The notes beneath the pieces are model-generated. The model was not told where the DNA came from. It worked only from the letters and a program-made list of their open reading frames with translations, and did no database searches. A program made the translations under genes and the position numbers. Below are positions 7,160-15,427 of a stretch of DNA of 19,348 nucleotides, piece by piece (positions within the stretch are counted from its first letter, which is position 1; the number at the start of each line of letters is the position of its first letter). The DNA lies in assembly GCA_964592375.1 (NCBI GenBank), contig CAZQDP010000047.1, positions 1 to 19,348 of the forward strand. Reading direction: 5' to 3'. This stretch comes from CAZQDP01 sp964592375. GTDB lineage: Bacteria; Bacillota; Clostridia; RUG12999.

Positions 7160-8590
7160 TTATTTTTTTATATATTCCAGTGTAAAAGTAAATGTTGTCA
7201 TTCCATCCGGAGTGCTTGTGGCCCAAATTGTTTCTTTGTGCTGTGCAATTAGGCTTTTTACGATATATAATCCCAGTCCTACGCCTGTTTTATCCATGCT
7301 TCGAGATTTATCGCTTTTATAAAATCGATCCCAAATATGCTTTAAATCCTCTTCTGCTATGCTCTGCCCGCTATTTTGCACGGAAACATTTGCTCTGCCG
7401 CCTTTTGTTTCAACTTTGATGCGCAAATTCCCCTCCTCTTCTGAAAACTTGACCGCATTATCGAGTAAATTCAGAATAACTCTTTCGATGGCATCTTTAT
7501 CTGCGGATACGAAGCATTTGTCGCTTTCAAAATCCACTTCAACCCGTAGCTTTTTATCGGTAATCTTGTTTTCATAGCGCAGGAGCACCAATCTGATTTG
7601 TTCATTCACATCGTACTTTTGAGGAGCAATCTGCCTCCCGCCGGTTTCAATTCTTGCCACGTCCAACAGATCATTGACCAGTCTTGATAATCTGTTCATT
7701 TCCTCCACTACAATGGTGAGGTATTCATTTTGCTTTTGCGATGGAATTGTGCCATCCAAAATACCTTCCAAAAAACCTACGATAATTGTAATCGGCGTTC
7801 GTATCTCATGAGTGAGGTTGGCAATAAAGCTTTTGCGCATATCCTCTAGTTCCTTGAGTGCATCGGCCATTTCATTAAAATTAGCAGCAAGCTGGCCGAT
7901 TTCGTCTTTATTGCGAATGGAGAGATGTACATCAAAATTTCCCGACGCAAAGGACCTTGCGGCTTCATTTATTTTTTTCAGTGACCCCGTCATCCCTTTG
8001 GCAATGATAAAGGCGAAAATGGAGGCAAGGATGAATGCAAAAATCGTAGAGGTGATAATGAGATAAAAAATATCCGATTTCATCGCAGATGCCATCGGCA
8101 CCGGCATAATGCCATAAATGCCGCCGATCACAGTTTGCCCATAATAAACAGGCCGCCCCACGATGATATAGATAGATTTGGTGAATATATCTCCAAACCT
8201 GCCCCGATGGCTTATTTTCTCTCCCGATAGTATTTTATCGGTTAGTTGCTGGGGAAGCTTTTTGCCGTAAAATTCATTTTGTGCTTCGCTTGTGAGGGCC
8301 ACAATTCGTTTATCCGCATCAAATACAACAATATATCCCCCAAAGCTTTGGCTATAGTTTTCTACATTAATATCCAGTACTTTTTTGTAAATCTGGTCAT
8401 ATCCGGAGCTACTTAAAAGAGAAGTGAGTTCTGCGATTTTTTCAATTTGCCCCGTAAGCATAACCTCTTGCGTTTTATGCATATAGTCCCCGAAAAATTC
8501 AAATAATAGGATATTCATCGTCAGAAAGCTGAACAGCACCAGCAAAAGCGATATGGCGAAAAATTTATGCCGAATACTTTTAAACATCAT
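7160..8590 (-). CDS. Membrane sensor histidine kinase
   Basis: A complete class I histidine kinase of 476 residues. A first membrane helix (about 11-31) and a second (about 173-197) enclose an extracytoplasmic domain of about 140 residues; its GGYIVVFDADKRIVALTS strand pattern and late GGIYG strand suggest a Cache/PAS-like sensor. A HAMP linker follows (about 198-250). The dimerisation helix carries the phosphoacceptor H261 in LTHEIRTP. The ATPase domain has the N-box NLLDNAVKFS at 374-383, a G1 box reading NSGQSI (405-411, Asn replacing the usual Asp, a known variant), an F-box RFYKSDKS and the G2 box GVGLGLYIVK. It overlaps the regulator gene by 4 bases (ATGA), so the pair is cotranslated. 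The signal is unknown; the downstream yloU-fakA genes suggest envelope or lipid status, as inference. Confidence 0.93.
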   Translation of the reverse strand: MMFKSIRHKFFAISLLLVLFSFLTMNILLFEFFGDYMHKTQEVMLTGQIEKIAELTSLLSSSGYDQIYKKVLDINVENYSQSFGGYIVVFDADKRIVALTSEAQNEFYGKKLPQQLTDKILSGEKISHRGRFGDIFTKSIYIIVGRPVYYGQTVIGGIYGIMPVPMASAMKSDIFYLIITSTIFAFILASIFAFIIAKGMTGSLKKINEAARSFASGNFDVHLSIRNKDEIGQLAANFNEMADALKELEDMRKSFIANLTHEIRTPITIIVGFLEGILDGTIPSQKQNEYLTIVVEEMNRLSRLVNDLLDVARIETGGRQIAPQKYDVNEQIRLVLLRYENKITDKKLRVEVDFESDKCFVSADKDAIERVILNLLDNAVKFSEEEGNLRIKVETKGGRANVSVQNSGQSIAEEDLKHIWDRFYKSDKSRSMDKTGVGLGLYIVKSLIAQHKETIWATSTPDGMTTFTFTLEYIKK

Positions 8591-9270
8591 TTCACCTCAA
8601 ATTTATACCCCACACCCCAAACGGTGGTGAGATTCCAGTTCTGTTCATATCCCTCTATCTTTTTTCTGAGCCTTTTAATATGCACATCCACAGTTCGGGA
8701 ATCTCCATAAAAATCATATCCCCATACCTCTTCTAAAATTTGTTCCCTAGTAAAAACTCTATTAGGGTGAAATGCCAAAAAATACAAAAGCTCTATCTCT
8801 TTTGGTGCCGCTTCCACTTGCTTTCCGGCAATTTTGAGTTCATAGGTTGTAAGGTTAATAGATAAGTTCGCAAATACGATTTCCTTTTCTCCCGCCGTAT
8901 TTTGGCCTGTTCTTCTGATGACGGCCTTTATTCTTGCCACAAGCTCCCTCGTGTCAAACGGCTTTACAATATAATCATCCGCGCCAAGCTCAAGGCCTAG
9001 CACCTTGTCAAAGGTTTCGCCTTTGGCAGTGAGCAAAATCACTGGCACATTGCTAATACGGCGAATTTCTCTGCATACCTGAAAACCGTCCATTTTTGGC
9101 ATCATAATATCAAGCACAACAAGATCGGGTGGATTTTCTTTAAACAAAGCAAGTGCACGCATGCCATCGCACGCAATCTGCGCTACAAAGCCTTCCTTTT
9201 CAAGGTATAGCTTAATCAGCTCACATATATGATAATCATCATCTGCAATCAATATTTTTTTGTCCTTCAT
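8587..9270 (-). CDS. OmpR/PhoB-family response regulator
   Basis: A 227-residue regulator with an intact receiver domain (1-120): acidic pocket D10-D11-D12, phosphoacceptor D54 in VVLDIMMP, T81 in LLTAK and K103 in IVKPFD. The C-terminal winged-helix DNA-binding domain (about 130-227) has the standard features PKEIELLYFLAFHPNRVFTREQ, the recognition helix region SRTVDVHIKRLRKKI and the closing GVGYKFE. It is cognate to the kinase immediately downstream by overlap. As first gene of the - strand block it is preceded by a candidate extended -10 promoter at 9320-9328. Autoregulation is plausible but no tandem operator repeat is obvious in the short upstream region. Confidence 0.95.
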   Translation of the reverse strand: MKDKKILIADDDYHICELIKLYLEKEGFVAQIACDGMRALALFKENPPDLVVLDIMMPKMDGFQVCREIRRISNVPVILLTAKGETFDKVLGLELGADDYIVKPFDTRELVARIKAVIRRTGQNTAGEKEIVFANLSINLTTYELKIAGKQVEAAPKEIELLYFLAFHPNRVFTREQILEEVWGYDFYGDSRTVDVHIKRLRKKIEGYEQNWNLTTVWGVGYKFEVK

Positions 9271-9319
9271 ATATTACCACTCCGCAAAAAAAATATTACG
9301 ATTTAATTCATTTATGGAT

Positions 9320-9348
9320 ATTATACCATACTTTTCTTTAAAAATCTA
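9320..9348 (-). promoter_or_regulatory. Candidate promoter of the two-component/yloU/fakA operon
   Basis: On the - strand TATAAT lies at 9320-9325, preceded by TGG (9326-9328), making an extended -10. A weak -35-like TAGATT at 9343-9348 is 17 bases away. The leader to the regulator ATG would be about 43 bases. Confidence 0.6.
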
Positions 9349-9376
9349 TTGCTTATTCAAATTTTTGTGGTATAAT
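9349..9376 (+). promoter_or_regulatory. Candidate promoter of ychF
   Basis: TTGCTT at 9349-9354 and TATAAT at 9371-9376 with a 16-base spacer, with TGG in front of the -10 (extended -10). It predicts a leader of about 125 bases before ychF. That leader carries two direct copies of TTTCCACAGC (9408-9417 and 9421-9430) and no clear riboswitch fold. Confidence 0.7.
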
Positions 9377-9509
9377 TTTGATTAAAACATTCAAAAATGA
9401 GCACATTTTTCCACAGCAGATTTCCACAGCCAATTGATTTCGTGGACTTCGCATAGAAAAATGACGCTATATTTATTTTGAAACAATAAAAAAAGGATGT
9501 GCCAATTAC

Positions 9510-10607
9510 ATGAAATTAGGTATTGTAGGTCTACCAAACGTAGGCAAAAGTACCCTCTTTAACGCCATTACCCGTGCCGGCGCCGAGTCTGCCAATTATC
9601 CCTTTTGCACCATTGAGCCAAATGTTGGGGTCGTAGCCGTTCCCGACAGTCGGCTTGTTGCTCTTGAAAAAATGTATGTGCCGGAGAAGGTAACGCCTGC
9701 CATTATTGAATTTGTGGATATTGCAGGACTTGTCAAAGGTGCTAGCCGTGGAGAAGGCCTTGGTAATAAATTCCTTTCCCATATTCGAGAGGTCGATGCA
9801 ATTATTCATATGGTTCGCTGTTTTTCCGATCCCAACGTCGTACATGTAGACGGCAGTGTTGACCCTCTTCGAGACATTGAAACCATTCAATTCGAACTTA
9901 TTTTTGCTGATTTGGAAACAATAGAAAAACGAATTGAAAGATGTCGCAAAGCTTCAAAATCCGGTGATCAAAAGCTACTCTTAGAACTTGAAGCGCTTGA
10001 AAAAATAAAAAAGACGATGGAAAGTGGTCTGCCTGCAAGAGCGGCGCAGCTATCTCCCGAGGAAAAAGAGCTTGTGGGCGATATTTCGCTTCTGAGCGCA
10101 AAGCCGGTAATCTATGCCGCCAATGTTGCGGAAGAGGAGCTGGCAAAAGACTTCTCGGCTAATCCGCATACACAAAAGGTGGCAGAGCTTGCAAAAGCGG
10201 AGGATGCACAAATCATGACCGTATCCGCCAAAATCGAAGAAGAAATCGCCTCCTTAGAGCCTGAAGACAGACTGGCGTTTTTAGCAGATTTAGGCCTCAA
10301 GGAATCGGGACTCGACAGGCTGATTAAAGCAAGTTACGAATTGCTTGGACTTATTAGTTATTTAACTGCCGGACCAAAAGAGGTTCGTGCATGGACCATC
10401 ACAAAGGGTACCTGTGCACCGCAAGCGGCAGGCAAAATCCACACCGATTTTGAGCGGGGCTTTATTCGTGCAGAGGTAGTGTCGTATGAGGATTTAATGG
10501 CCTGCGGCAGCAACGCCATTGCAAAGGAAAAAGGGTTGGTGCGCTCTGAAGGCAAGGAATATGTCATGCAGGACGGCGATATCGTGCTATTTCGATTTAA
10601 TGTATAG
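9510..10607 (+). CDS. ychF: Ribosome-binding ATPase YchF (OLA1 family)
   Basis: YchF is a universally conserved OBG-like P-loop NTPase that binds ribosomes and prefers ATP over GTP. The 365-residue length is standard. It shows the P-loop GLPNVGKST at 7-15, a TIEPNVG switch region, the DIAGLVKGAS G3 motif at 70-79 with adjacent GEGLGNKFL, and a NVAEEE segment in place of the NKxD guanine-specificity motif, which is the family hallmark for ATP use. The C-terminal TGS domain begins near ISYLTAGPKEVRAWTI and ends with GDIVLFRFNV. The ATG at 9510 is preceded by AAGGA at 9493-9497, a somewhat long 12-base spacer, but the protein begins exactly where the family does. It has its own promoter. No convincing hairpin terminator follows it. 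Confidence 0.97.
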   Translation: MKLGIVGLPNVGKSTLFNAITRAGAESANYPFCTIEPNVGVVAVPDSRLVALEKMYVPEKVTPAIIEFVDIAGLVKGASRGEGLGNKFLSHIREVDAIIHMVRCFSDPNVVHVDGSVDPLRDIETIQFELIFADLETIEKRIERCRKASKSGDQKLLLELEALEKIKKTMESGLPARAAQLSPEEKELVGDISLLSAKPVIYAANVAEEELAKDFSANPHTQKVAELAKAEDAQIMTVSAKIEEEIASLEPEDRLAFLADLGLKESGLDRLIKASYELLGLISYLTAGPKEVRAWTITKGTCAPQAAGKIHTDFERGFIRAEVVSYEDLMACGSNAIAKEKGLVRSEGKEYVMQDGDIVLFRFNV

Positions 10608-10662
10608 TGATTTGCGATTTTTTTATTTGTGTTAAAAATTTGTCAAAGTTTTGTGTAAACTA

Positions 10663-10691
10663 TTGAAATGTCTTTCATTTTATGATAAAAT
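10663..10691 (+). promoter_or_regulatory. Candidate promoter of the V-type ATPase operon
   Basis: TTGAAA at 10663-10668 and TAAAAT at 10686-10691 are 17 bases apart, with TGA before the -10 (extended -10). The predicted start is about 30 bases ahead of the ntpF ATG. It sits in the 122-base gap after ychF, where no strong terminator is seen, so some read-through from ychF is possible. Confidence 0.65.
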
Positions 10692-10718
10692 GCGAATATG
10701 GATAAAAAAACCTATGCG

Positions 10719-10724
10719 AGGTGG
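10719..10724 (+). promoter_or_regulatory. Ribosome binding site that sets the ntpF start
   Basis: AGGTGG lies 5 bases before the ATG at 10730. The upstream in-frame GTG at 10721 is inside this site, so it is not the start. Confidence 0.7.
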
Positions 10725-10729
10725 ATGGA

Positions 10730-11047
10730 ATGTTTACAACAGTAATTGGTGAAATTAATTCAGCCGAGGATGCCGGCGCCGGAATACTGCAGGAAGCTGC
10801 CGCCAAAGGCAGGGATGCTCAGGTCATGGCTAAAATGCAAGCCGCAGCTCTTTTGCAGGATGCAAAAAGTGAAGGTCAAAAGGAAGCAGATGCCATTATA
10901 AAATATGCCACGGCACATGCTGAGGAAGCGAAAACAAAAATTACATTGGAGTATCAGCATAAGGCAGATGCCATCGGTGAGCTGAGTAAGAAAAATCATA
11001 GCAAAGCCGTTGCACTTGTTGTATCTTCTCTTCGGACTGAAATATAA
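10730..11047 (+). CDS. ntpF: V-type ATPase peripheral-stalk subunit G/H (NtpF)
   Basis: A small protein of 105 residues, almost entirely one Ala/Lys/Glu/Gln-rich helix with a coiled-coil pattern (about 8-90), as expected for the peripheral-stalk G/H subunit that pairs with subunit E and holds the catalytic head still against the membrane subunit I. Sequence conservation in this family is low; the call rests on size, coiled-coil character and position as first gene of the ntp operon, the same slot as E. hirae ntpF. The ATG at 10730 is supported by AGGTGG 5 bases upstream. The gap to ntpI is 23 bases. Confidence 0.85.
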   Translation: MFTTVIGEINSAEDAGAGILQEAAAKGRDAQVMAKMQAAALLQDAKSEGQKEADAIIKYATAHAEEAKTKITLEYQHKADAIGELSKKNHSKAVALVVSSLRTEI

Positions 11048-11070
11048 TTTAGCGAAAGGAGTGTTCCCTT

Positions 11071-13020
11071 TTGGCTATTCTTCCTATGAAGAAAATAAGT
11101 ATTTTTTGCCATAAGTCCCAGCAACGCAAGCTGCTTGACAATCTCCAGAGCTTTGGCGTTGTAGAAATTCTGCCGGTCGATTTGCAGGACCATCTTATGA
11201 GCGATGACCGCTCCTTTGCTATCAATATGATTGATAGAGAAATTGCGCAGGTAAAAAGCGCCATTGAAGTGCTCACCCCCTATTTGAAAGAGAAAAATGG
11301 ACTTTTCCAAGGGAGGCAGTGCATTGAAAAGGAGAGTCTACTGGAAATCTATCAGCAAAGGCAGCAGCTTTACAAAGACATTCAGCAAATCAATACACTT
11401 TCTAAAGAGGCAGATGGTTATCAGTCTGCTATCGCCAAATGCCATGCGCAGATCAGTGCCCTATCCGTTTGGGAGGGTTTTGACCTGCCACTTGGTTTTA
11501 AAGGCACAAAAACATGTATTGCTTTTATCGGTGTGTTGCCGTCCTCTGTTTTGGCAGAGGCTTTTTGTGCAGACTTCGAAGAAGAAATCAGTGGCAGTGT
11601 TTGGATTATTTCCAAAAACACAGAGCAAAGCTGTATATTTGCATTGGCACACAAGGAGTATGTCGTCAAGGCAGAGGAGTTATTGCGCAAAAATGGCTTT
11701 TCTCGTCCCGGCCTTGTTCATTTTAACCGCACGGCCCCCATGGAAATAGCCTCTTTGCAAAAGCAGATCGATCAACATCTTGAAAAAATGCAAAATGCGA
11801 AGGATGCTTTTGCAGAATATGCAAGCACAATGATGGCTGAGCTTCGGCTTTTCTGCGACCATTTACTGGTTCGGCGGGATCGCTATGAAGCTTTTAATTA
11901 CTGTGGAGATACCAGAACCTGTTTTGCATTATCCGGATGGGTTCCCGCGCGAAGCGCACCTGCGCTTCAGGAGCATTTGCAATCTGAATTTTCCTGCCAT
12001 GTGAACATAACCGATCCCTCGGAGGATGAGGAAATTCCGGTTTTATTTGATAATAATCAATTTGTATCTCCCGTGGAAAGCGTAACCGAAATGTACAGCA
12101 TGCCCTCTCGCAAGGATGTGGACCCCAACCCTGTGATGGCCATCTTTTATTATGTTTTTTTTGGTATGATGCTCAGCGATGCTGCTTATGGCGTTATCAT
12201 GGTCATTGGAACAAGCCTTTTGCTTCGCAGAAAAAATTTAGAAAGCAGTATGAAAAAATTCCTTACCATGTTCTTGTACTGCGGAATATCCACTATTTTA
12301 TGGGGTACTTTATTCGGCAGTTGGTTTGGAAATTTTGCAACCATTGTATCCCAGACATTTTTTGGCGGCTCCTTTGTGATTGCGCCTATGTGGTTTGACC
12401 CTGTGAACAACCCCATGAAGCTACTTATTTTTTCTTTTATCTTGGGGCTCATTCATATTTTTACCGGTATGGCAGTACAGTTCTACAAGCTAACCCGTCA
12501 GGGCAAGTTCTTGGATGCTGTGTTTGATGTTGGTTTTTGGTTTATGGTCATCATCGGTTTGCTCTTGCTTATTCCCGGTGGACAAATTGCCCTTGCCGGC
12601 AAATACATCGCAATATTAGGCAGTATCGGGCTGGTATTGACCCAAGGCAGGGATCAGACGAATATTTTCATGAAGCTTTCTTCCGGCCTGCTTAGTTTGT
12701 ATAACATTACCGCCTATTTAAGTGATGTACTCTCCTACTCCAGGCTACTTGCCTTAGGGCTTGCCACGGGGGTTGTAGGTACGGTTGTAAACACCATGGG
12801 TGCGCTTGCCGGAGGTGGCGTTATCGGTGCGATAGTCCTTAGTATTGTATTTGTATTGGGGCATACCATGAATATTGGCATCAATATGTTGGGGGCGTTT
12901 GTTCATACCAACCGACTACAATATGTGGAGTTTTTCAGCAAGTTTTATGAGGGCGGCGGCAAAGCCTTTAAGCCCTTTGCAATTCATACAAAATATTTTA
13001 GAATGAAGGAGGACATTTAA
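11071..13020 (+). CDS. ntpI: V-type ATPase subunit I (membrane stator, a-subunit)
   Basis: At 649 residues this is a typical prokaryotic subunit I. The cytosolic half (about 1-350) contains coiled-coil arms that bind the peripheral stalks. The membrane half has about seven or eight helices, beginning at PVMAIFYYVFFGMMLSDAAYG (354-374). The late segment SDVLSYSRLLALGLATG holds R558, and FVHTNRLQYVEFFSKFYEGG holds R615; these are the two conserved arginines that face the proteolipid ring and allow ion exchange. The start is TTG at 11071: AAAGGAG at 11055-11061 lies 9 bases upstream, while the next ATG (11086) is too far. The stop abuts the ntpK ATG directly, so the ion-translocating partners are coupled. 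Confidence 0.96.
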   Translation: MAILPMKKISIFCHKSQQRKLLDNLQSFGVVEILPVDLQDHLMSDDRSFAINMIDREIAQVKSAIEVLTPYLKEKNGLFQGRQCIEKESLLEIYQQRQQLYKDIQQINTLSKEADGYQSAIAKCHAQISALSVWEGFDLPLGFKGTKTCIAFIGVLPSSVLAEAFCADFEEEISGSVWIISKNTEQSCIFALAHKEYVVKAEELLRKNGFSRPGLVHFNRTAPMEIASLQKQIDQHLEKMQNAKDAFAEYASTMMAELRLFCDHLLVRRDRYEAFNYCGDTRTCFALSGWVPARSAPALQEHLQSEFSCHVNITDPSEDEEIPVLFDNNQFVSPVESVTEMYSMPSRKDVDPNPVMAIFYYVFFGMMLSDAAYGVIMVIGTSLLLRRKNLESSMKKFLTMFLYCGISTILWGTLFGSWFGNFATIVSQTFFGGSFVIAPMWFDPVNNPMKLLIFSFILGLIHIFTGMAVQFYKLTRQGKFLDAVFDVGFWFMVIIGLLLLIPGGQIALAGKYIAILGSIGLVLTQGRDQTNIFMKLSSGLLSLYNITAYLSDVLSYSRLLALGLATGVVGTVVNTMGALAGGGVIGAIVLSIVFVLGHTMNIGINMLGAFVHTNRLQYVEFFSKFYEGGGKAFKPFAIHTKYFRMKEDI

Positions 13021-13491
13021 ATGAACATTTTAGGTACGGTACTGGCACTACTGGGCGCTTCTCTTGCGGCCGGTCTTTCCGGCATTGGGTCTGCTCGCGG
13101 GGTAGGTATTGTGGGCGAAGCCGGTGCAGGTGTAGTTACTGAAACACCGGAAAAATTCGGTCAAATTCTTATTCTGCAGTTGCTTCCGGGTACCCAAGGT
13201 ATTTACGGACTACTGACGGCGTTTCTTATTCTTTCAAAGATAGGCATTGTCGGAGGAACTCCTATCGTCGAATGGCAAACAGGCTTATTGTATCTTTTTG
13301 CCTCGTTGCCCATTGCAATCGTTGGCCTTTTCTCTGCAATCTCCCAAGGGAAAACTGCCGCAGCCGGTGTGAGCATTATTGCCAAAAAGCCGGAGGAGCT
13401 TGTAAAAGCCATTATGTTCGCAGCCATGGTGGAAACATATGCAGTGCTTGCACTACTGGTTTCGCTTTTATCAGTATTTGGTATCAAATAA
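13021..13491 (+). CDS. ntpK: V-type ATPase proteolipid subunit K (rotor ring), Na+-type
   Basis: A 156-residue, four-helix proteolipid made of two fused hairpins, forming the rotor ring. The first hairpin has GASLAAGLSGIGSARGVG and ends with LQLLPGTQG; the second has SAISQGK and FAAMVETYA. The residues corresponding to the E. hirae Na+ ligands L61, T64, Q65, Q110 and E139 are present as L55, T58, Q59, Q109 and E138. This complete set predicts Na+ rather than H+ translocation. The carboxylate is only in the second hairpin, as in other V-type 16-kDa proteolipids. The ATG at 13021 follows the ntpI stop without a gap; GGAGG lies at the end of ntpI. Confidence 0.97.
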   Translation: MNILGTVLALLGASLAAGLSGIGSARGVGIVGEAGAGVVTETPEKFGQILILQLLPGTQGIYGLLTAFLILSKIGIVGGTPIVEWQTGLLYLFASLPIAIVGLFSAISQGKTAAAGVSIIAKKPEELVKAIMFAAMVETYAVLALLVSLLSVFGIK

Positions 13492-13513
13492 GCGTAAAGG
13501 AATGATTGGCACA

Positions 13514-14098
13514 ATGAACGGGCTTGAAAAATTAACTCAAAAGATTATCGCAGATGCCCGTGCAGAGGCAGATGATATCACAATGGCTGCAGAAGCACAG
13601 GCGAAACAAATCATCGAAAAAGGTGCGGAAGATGCACAAAAAGCGAAGACTGTCGTTATAGAAAATGCCCGCATTCAAGCGGTTTTGCTGAAATCCTCCG
13701 CTGAATCCTCAGCTCACAGCGAAGGCAGACGATTGCAGCTTTCTACCAAAATTTCCGCCATCAATCGTGTGTTTGAGGATGCGCTTATTTTTCTTCAAAA
13801 TCAAGATCCTTTGCAGTATTTTGACCTCATGAAGCAATTGATTGAAAAATATGCTACCGGCAATCCGTGCGTACTTGAATTTTCTCCTGCGGATATGGAG
13901 CGTATGCCCGCTGATTTTTCAGCGTTTCTATCAAGTGCATATGGAACGATTACACTGCGCACAGCAGGTCGCGATTTGGGCGGTGGATTTATTATCAAAT
14001 GTGGCGGAGTAGAAGAAAACTGCACCTTTGCTTCTATGTTATCTGCTGGGCGAGAACAATTAGAGGATGAAATTGCCAAAGTGCTCTTTGGTGCATAA
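13514..14098 (+). CDS. ntpE: V-type ATPase subunit E (peripheral stalk)
   Basis: A 194-residue subunit E: a long N-terminal helix rich in Ala, Glu and Lys (about 1-85) pairs with NtpF in the peripheral stalk, and a C-terminal globular domain (about 100-194) binds the catalytic head. The globular part shows the usual GRDLGGGFIIKCGGVEENCTF segment that resembles other E subunits. ATG 13514 is preferred; ATG 13502 (which would add four residues) sits on top of the AAAGGA at 13496-13501. With 13514 the spacer is about 12 bases, so the exact start carries some doubt. It follows ntpK by 22 bases. Confidence 0.92.
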   Translation: MNGLEKLTQKIIADARAEADDITMAAEAQAKQIIEKGAEDAQKAKTVVIENARIQAVLLKSSAESSAHSEGRRLQLSTKISAINRVFEDALIFLQNQDPLQYFDLMKQLIEKYATGNPCVLEFSPADMERMPADFSAFLSSAYGTITLRTAGRDLGGGFIIKCGGVEENCTFASMLSAGREQLEDEIAKVLFGA

Positions 14099-14108
14099 AA
14101 GGAGGTGA
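14099..14108 (+). promoter_or_regulatory. Strong ribosome binding site that sets the ntpC start
   Basis: AAGGAGGTGA is a near-perfect anti-16S match 5 bases before ATG 14114. An in-frame GTG at 14105 lies within it, and ATG 14123 is too distant, so 14114 is the start. Confidence 0.85.
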
Positions 14109-14113
14109 GGCTC

Positions 14114-15094
14114 ATGGGCGAGATGGATTACGCTTATGCGGTGGCAAGAATTCGCGCAGTGGAAACGGGGCTTTTATCCAAGGTTGATTTTGACCAACTG
14201 CTCTTAGCACGAGATATTACGGAATGCATGAGGCTACTGATAGACCGTGGTTATGCACAAGACAAGCAGCCTGCCGAGGAAACCGATTATGAATTTATAT
14301 TAACCAGCGAACTGGAAAGCGCTTGGGCACTTGTCATGGAGATAGCACCTCATCCGGAAATTTTTCATGGACTTTTGTATAAACACGATTTTCATAATTT
14401 TAAAACCGTGCTCAAAGGCATGTCAAAAACACTGGAGTATGAAGGCTATTTGCTCACACCAAATACAGTAAGTCCCACGCTAATGCGCCAAGCGGTTGTT
14501 GATGCAAATTTTGATTTATTGCCGCTTTTTATGCAAAATGCGGCAAAATCAGCCTACGAAGCGCTATGTAACAGTGACGACAGCAGGGCTGCTGAAGTAC
14601 TTTTGGATAAAGCGTCTCTTTTGGCTCTTCAAACTTCTGCAAAGGAAACGAATATTCCCTATTTTATGCGTTTATCCGATATTCTGTGTGATTGTTCCAA
14701 TCTCCGCGCGGCACTGAGGATGGCATATCAAAATTGTTCTTTGGATTTTTCAGGCCATGTGCTCTCCCCCTGTGGTACGCTTTACATGAAAGAGCTTGCA
14801 TCCGCAGTGGCAAGTGGCACGAGTGCTGTACTGGATTTTATTCAAAGAAGCAGTTACAGCGCATCATTAGAAGCCTCCGCCTCCTCCATGTGGGAAATGG
14901 AAAAATGGTGGGATGGGTATATTCTTTCCCACTTGCAAAGCGCAAAACTGAAAGCATTTGGCCCGGACCCTCTTTTTGCATATCTTTTTGCAAAAGAAAC
15001 GGAAATCAAAAATATCCGCATTATTCTTTCCGGCAAAATGGGTAACTTACCGGATGAGTCTATCAGAGAAAGGTTGAGACAGCTGTATGTATAA
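14114..15094 (+). CDS. ntpC: V-type ATPase subunit C (d-like, central-stalk socket)
   Basis: A 326-residue all-helical subunit C, which sits as a cap on the proteolipid ring and receives the lower end of the central stalk. It begins with the family pattern MDYAYAVARIRAVETGLL, followed by a helical repeat body with DITECMRLLIDRGYA and HDFHNFKTVLKGM, and ends in the family helix LFAYLFAKETEIKNIRIILSG. Length and position between ntpE and ntpG match E. hirae ntpC. The last 8 bases overlap the start of ntpG, so the two are translationally coupled. Confidence 0.95.
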   Translation: MGEMDYAYAVARIRAVETGLLSKVDFDQLLLARDITECMRLLIDRGYAQDKQPAEETDYEFILTSELESAWALVMEIAPHPEIFHGLLYKHDFHNFKTVLKGMSKTLEYEGYLLTPNTVSPTLMRQAVVDANFDLLPLFMQNAAKSAYEALCNSDDSRAAEVLLDKASLLALQTSAKETNIPYFMRLSDILCDCSNLRAALRMAYQNCSLDFSGHVLSPCGTLYMKELASAVASGTSAVLDFIQRSSYSASLEASASSMWEMEKWWDGYILSHLQSAKLKAFGPDPLFAYLFAKETEIKNIRIILSGKMGNLPDESIRERLRQLYV

Positions 15095-15404
15095 AATCGG
15101 CGTAATTGGCCGCATAGACAGTATTCAGGGATTTGCGGCACTTGGCATGGATCTATATCCTGTGCAAACAGCCCAGCAGGGCCGGCAGGCTCTGCACCAT
15201 ATGGCAAACGAAAATTATGCAATTATATATATAACCGAGCAGCTGTCCGTTGAGATTGAGGAGGATATTGACAGCTATAAGGATTGCAGGCTTCCGGCCG
15301 TCATTCCGATACCGGGCGTAGAGGGAAGCCTCGGAATCGGCCTTCGAAATGTCAAAAAATCCGTTGAACGAGCAGTAGGCTCGGATATTCTTTTTAAAGA
15401 CTGA
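15087..15404 (+). CDS. ntpG: V-type ATPase subunit F (central stalk, NtpG)
   Basis: A 105-residue subunit F, named NtpG in E. hirae. It has the small alpha/beta fold pattern: MYKIGVIGRIDSIQGFAALG at 1-20, YAIIYITEQLS in the middle and VIPIPG near residue 75, then an amphipathic C-terminal helix. It binds subunit D in the rotating central stalk and can modulate ATPase activity. ATG 15087 lies within the end of ntpC (8-base overlap), and the frame begins exactly at the conserved N-terminal strand. The gap to ntpA is 23 bases. Confidence 0.93.
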   Translation: MYKIGVIGRIDSIQGFAALGMDLYPVQTAQQGRQALHHMANENYAIIYITEQLSVEIEEDIDSYKDCRLPAVIPIPGVEGSLGIGLRNVKKSVERAVGSDILFKD

Positions 15405-15427
15405 GTATGGAAAGCAGGTGATTACAT

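Larger units (their letters stand above)
9320..9376. repeat. Inverted TGGTATAAT pair of divergent promoters
   Basis: ATTATACCA at 9320-9328 and TGGTATAAT at 9368-9376 are exact reverse complements. They form the extended -10 elements of the two divergent promoters, and their upstream elements interleave in the 39 bases between. Confidence 0.6.

Noticed and set aside
9408..9430. Two TTTCCACAGC direct repeats as DnaA boxes
   Set aside because: They deviate from TTATNCACA, are only two, and there is no dnaA gene or AT-rich unwinding region that would make an origin likely.
10608..10662. Terminator for ychF
   Set aside because: There is a T-run near 10618-10624 but no GC-containing stem in front of it.
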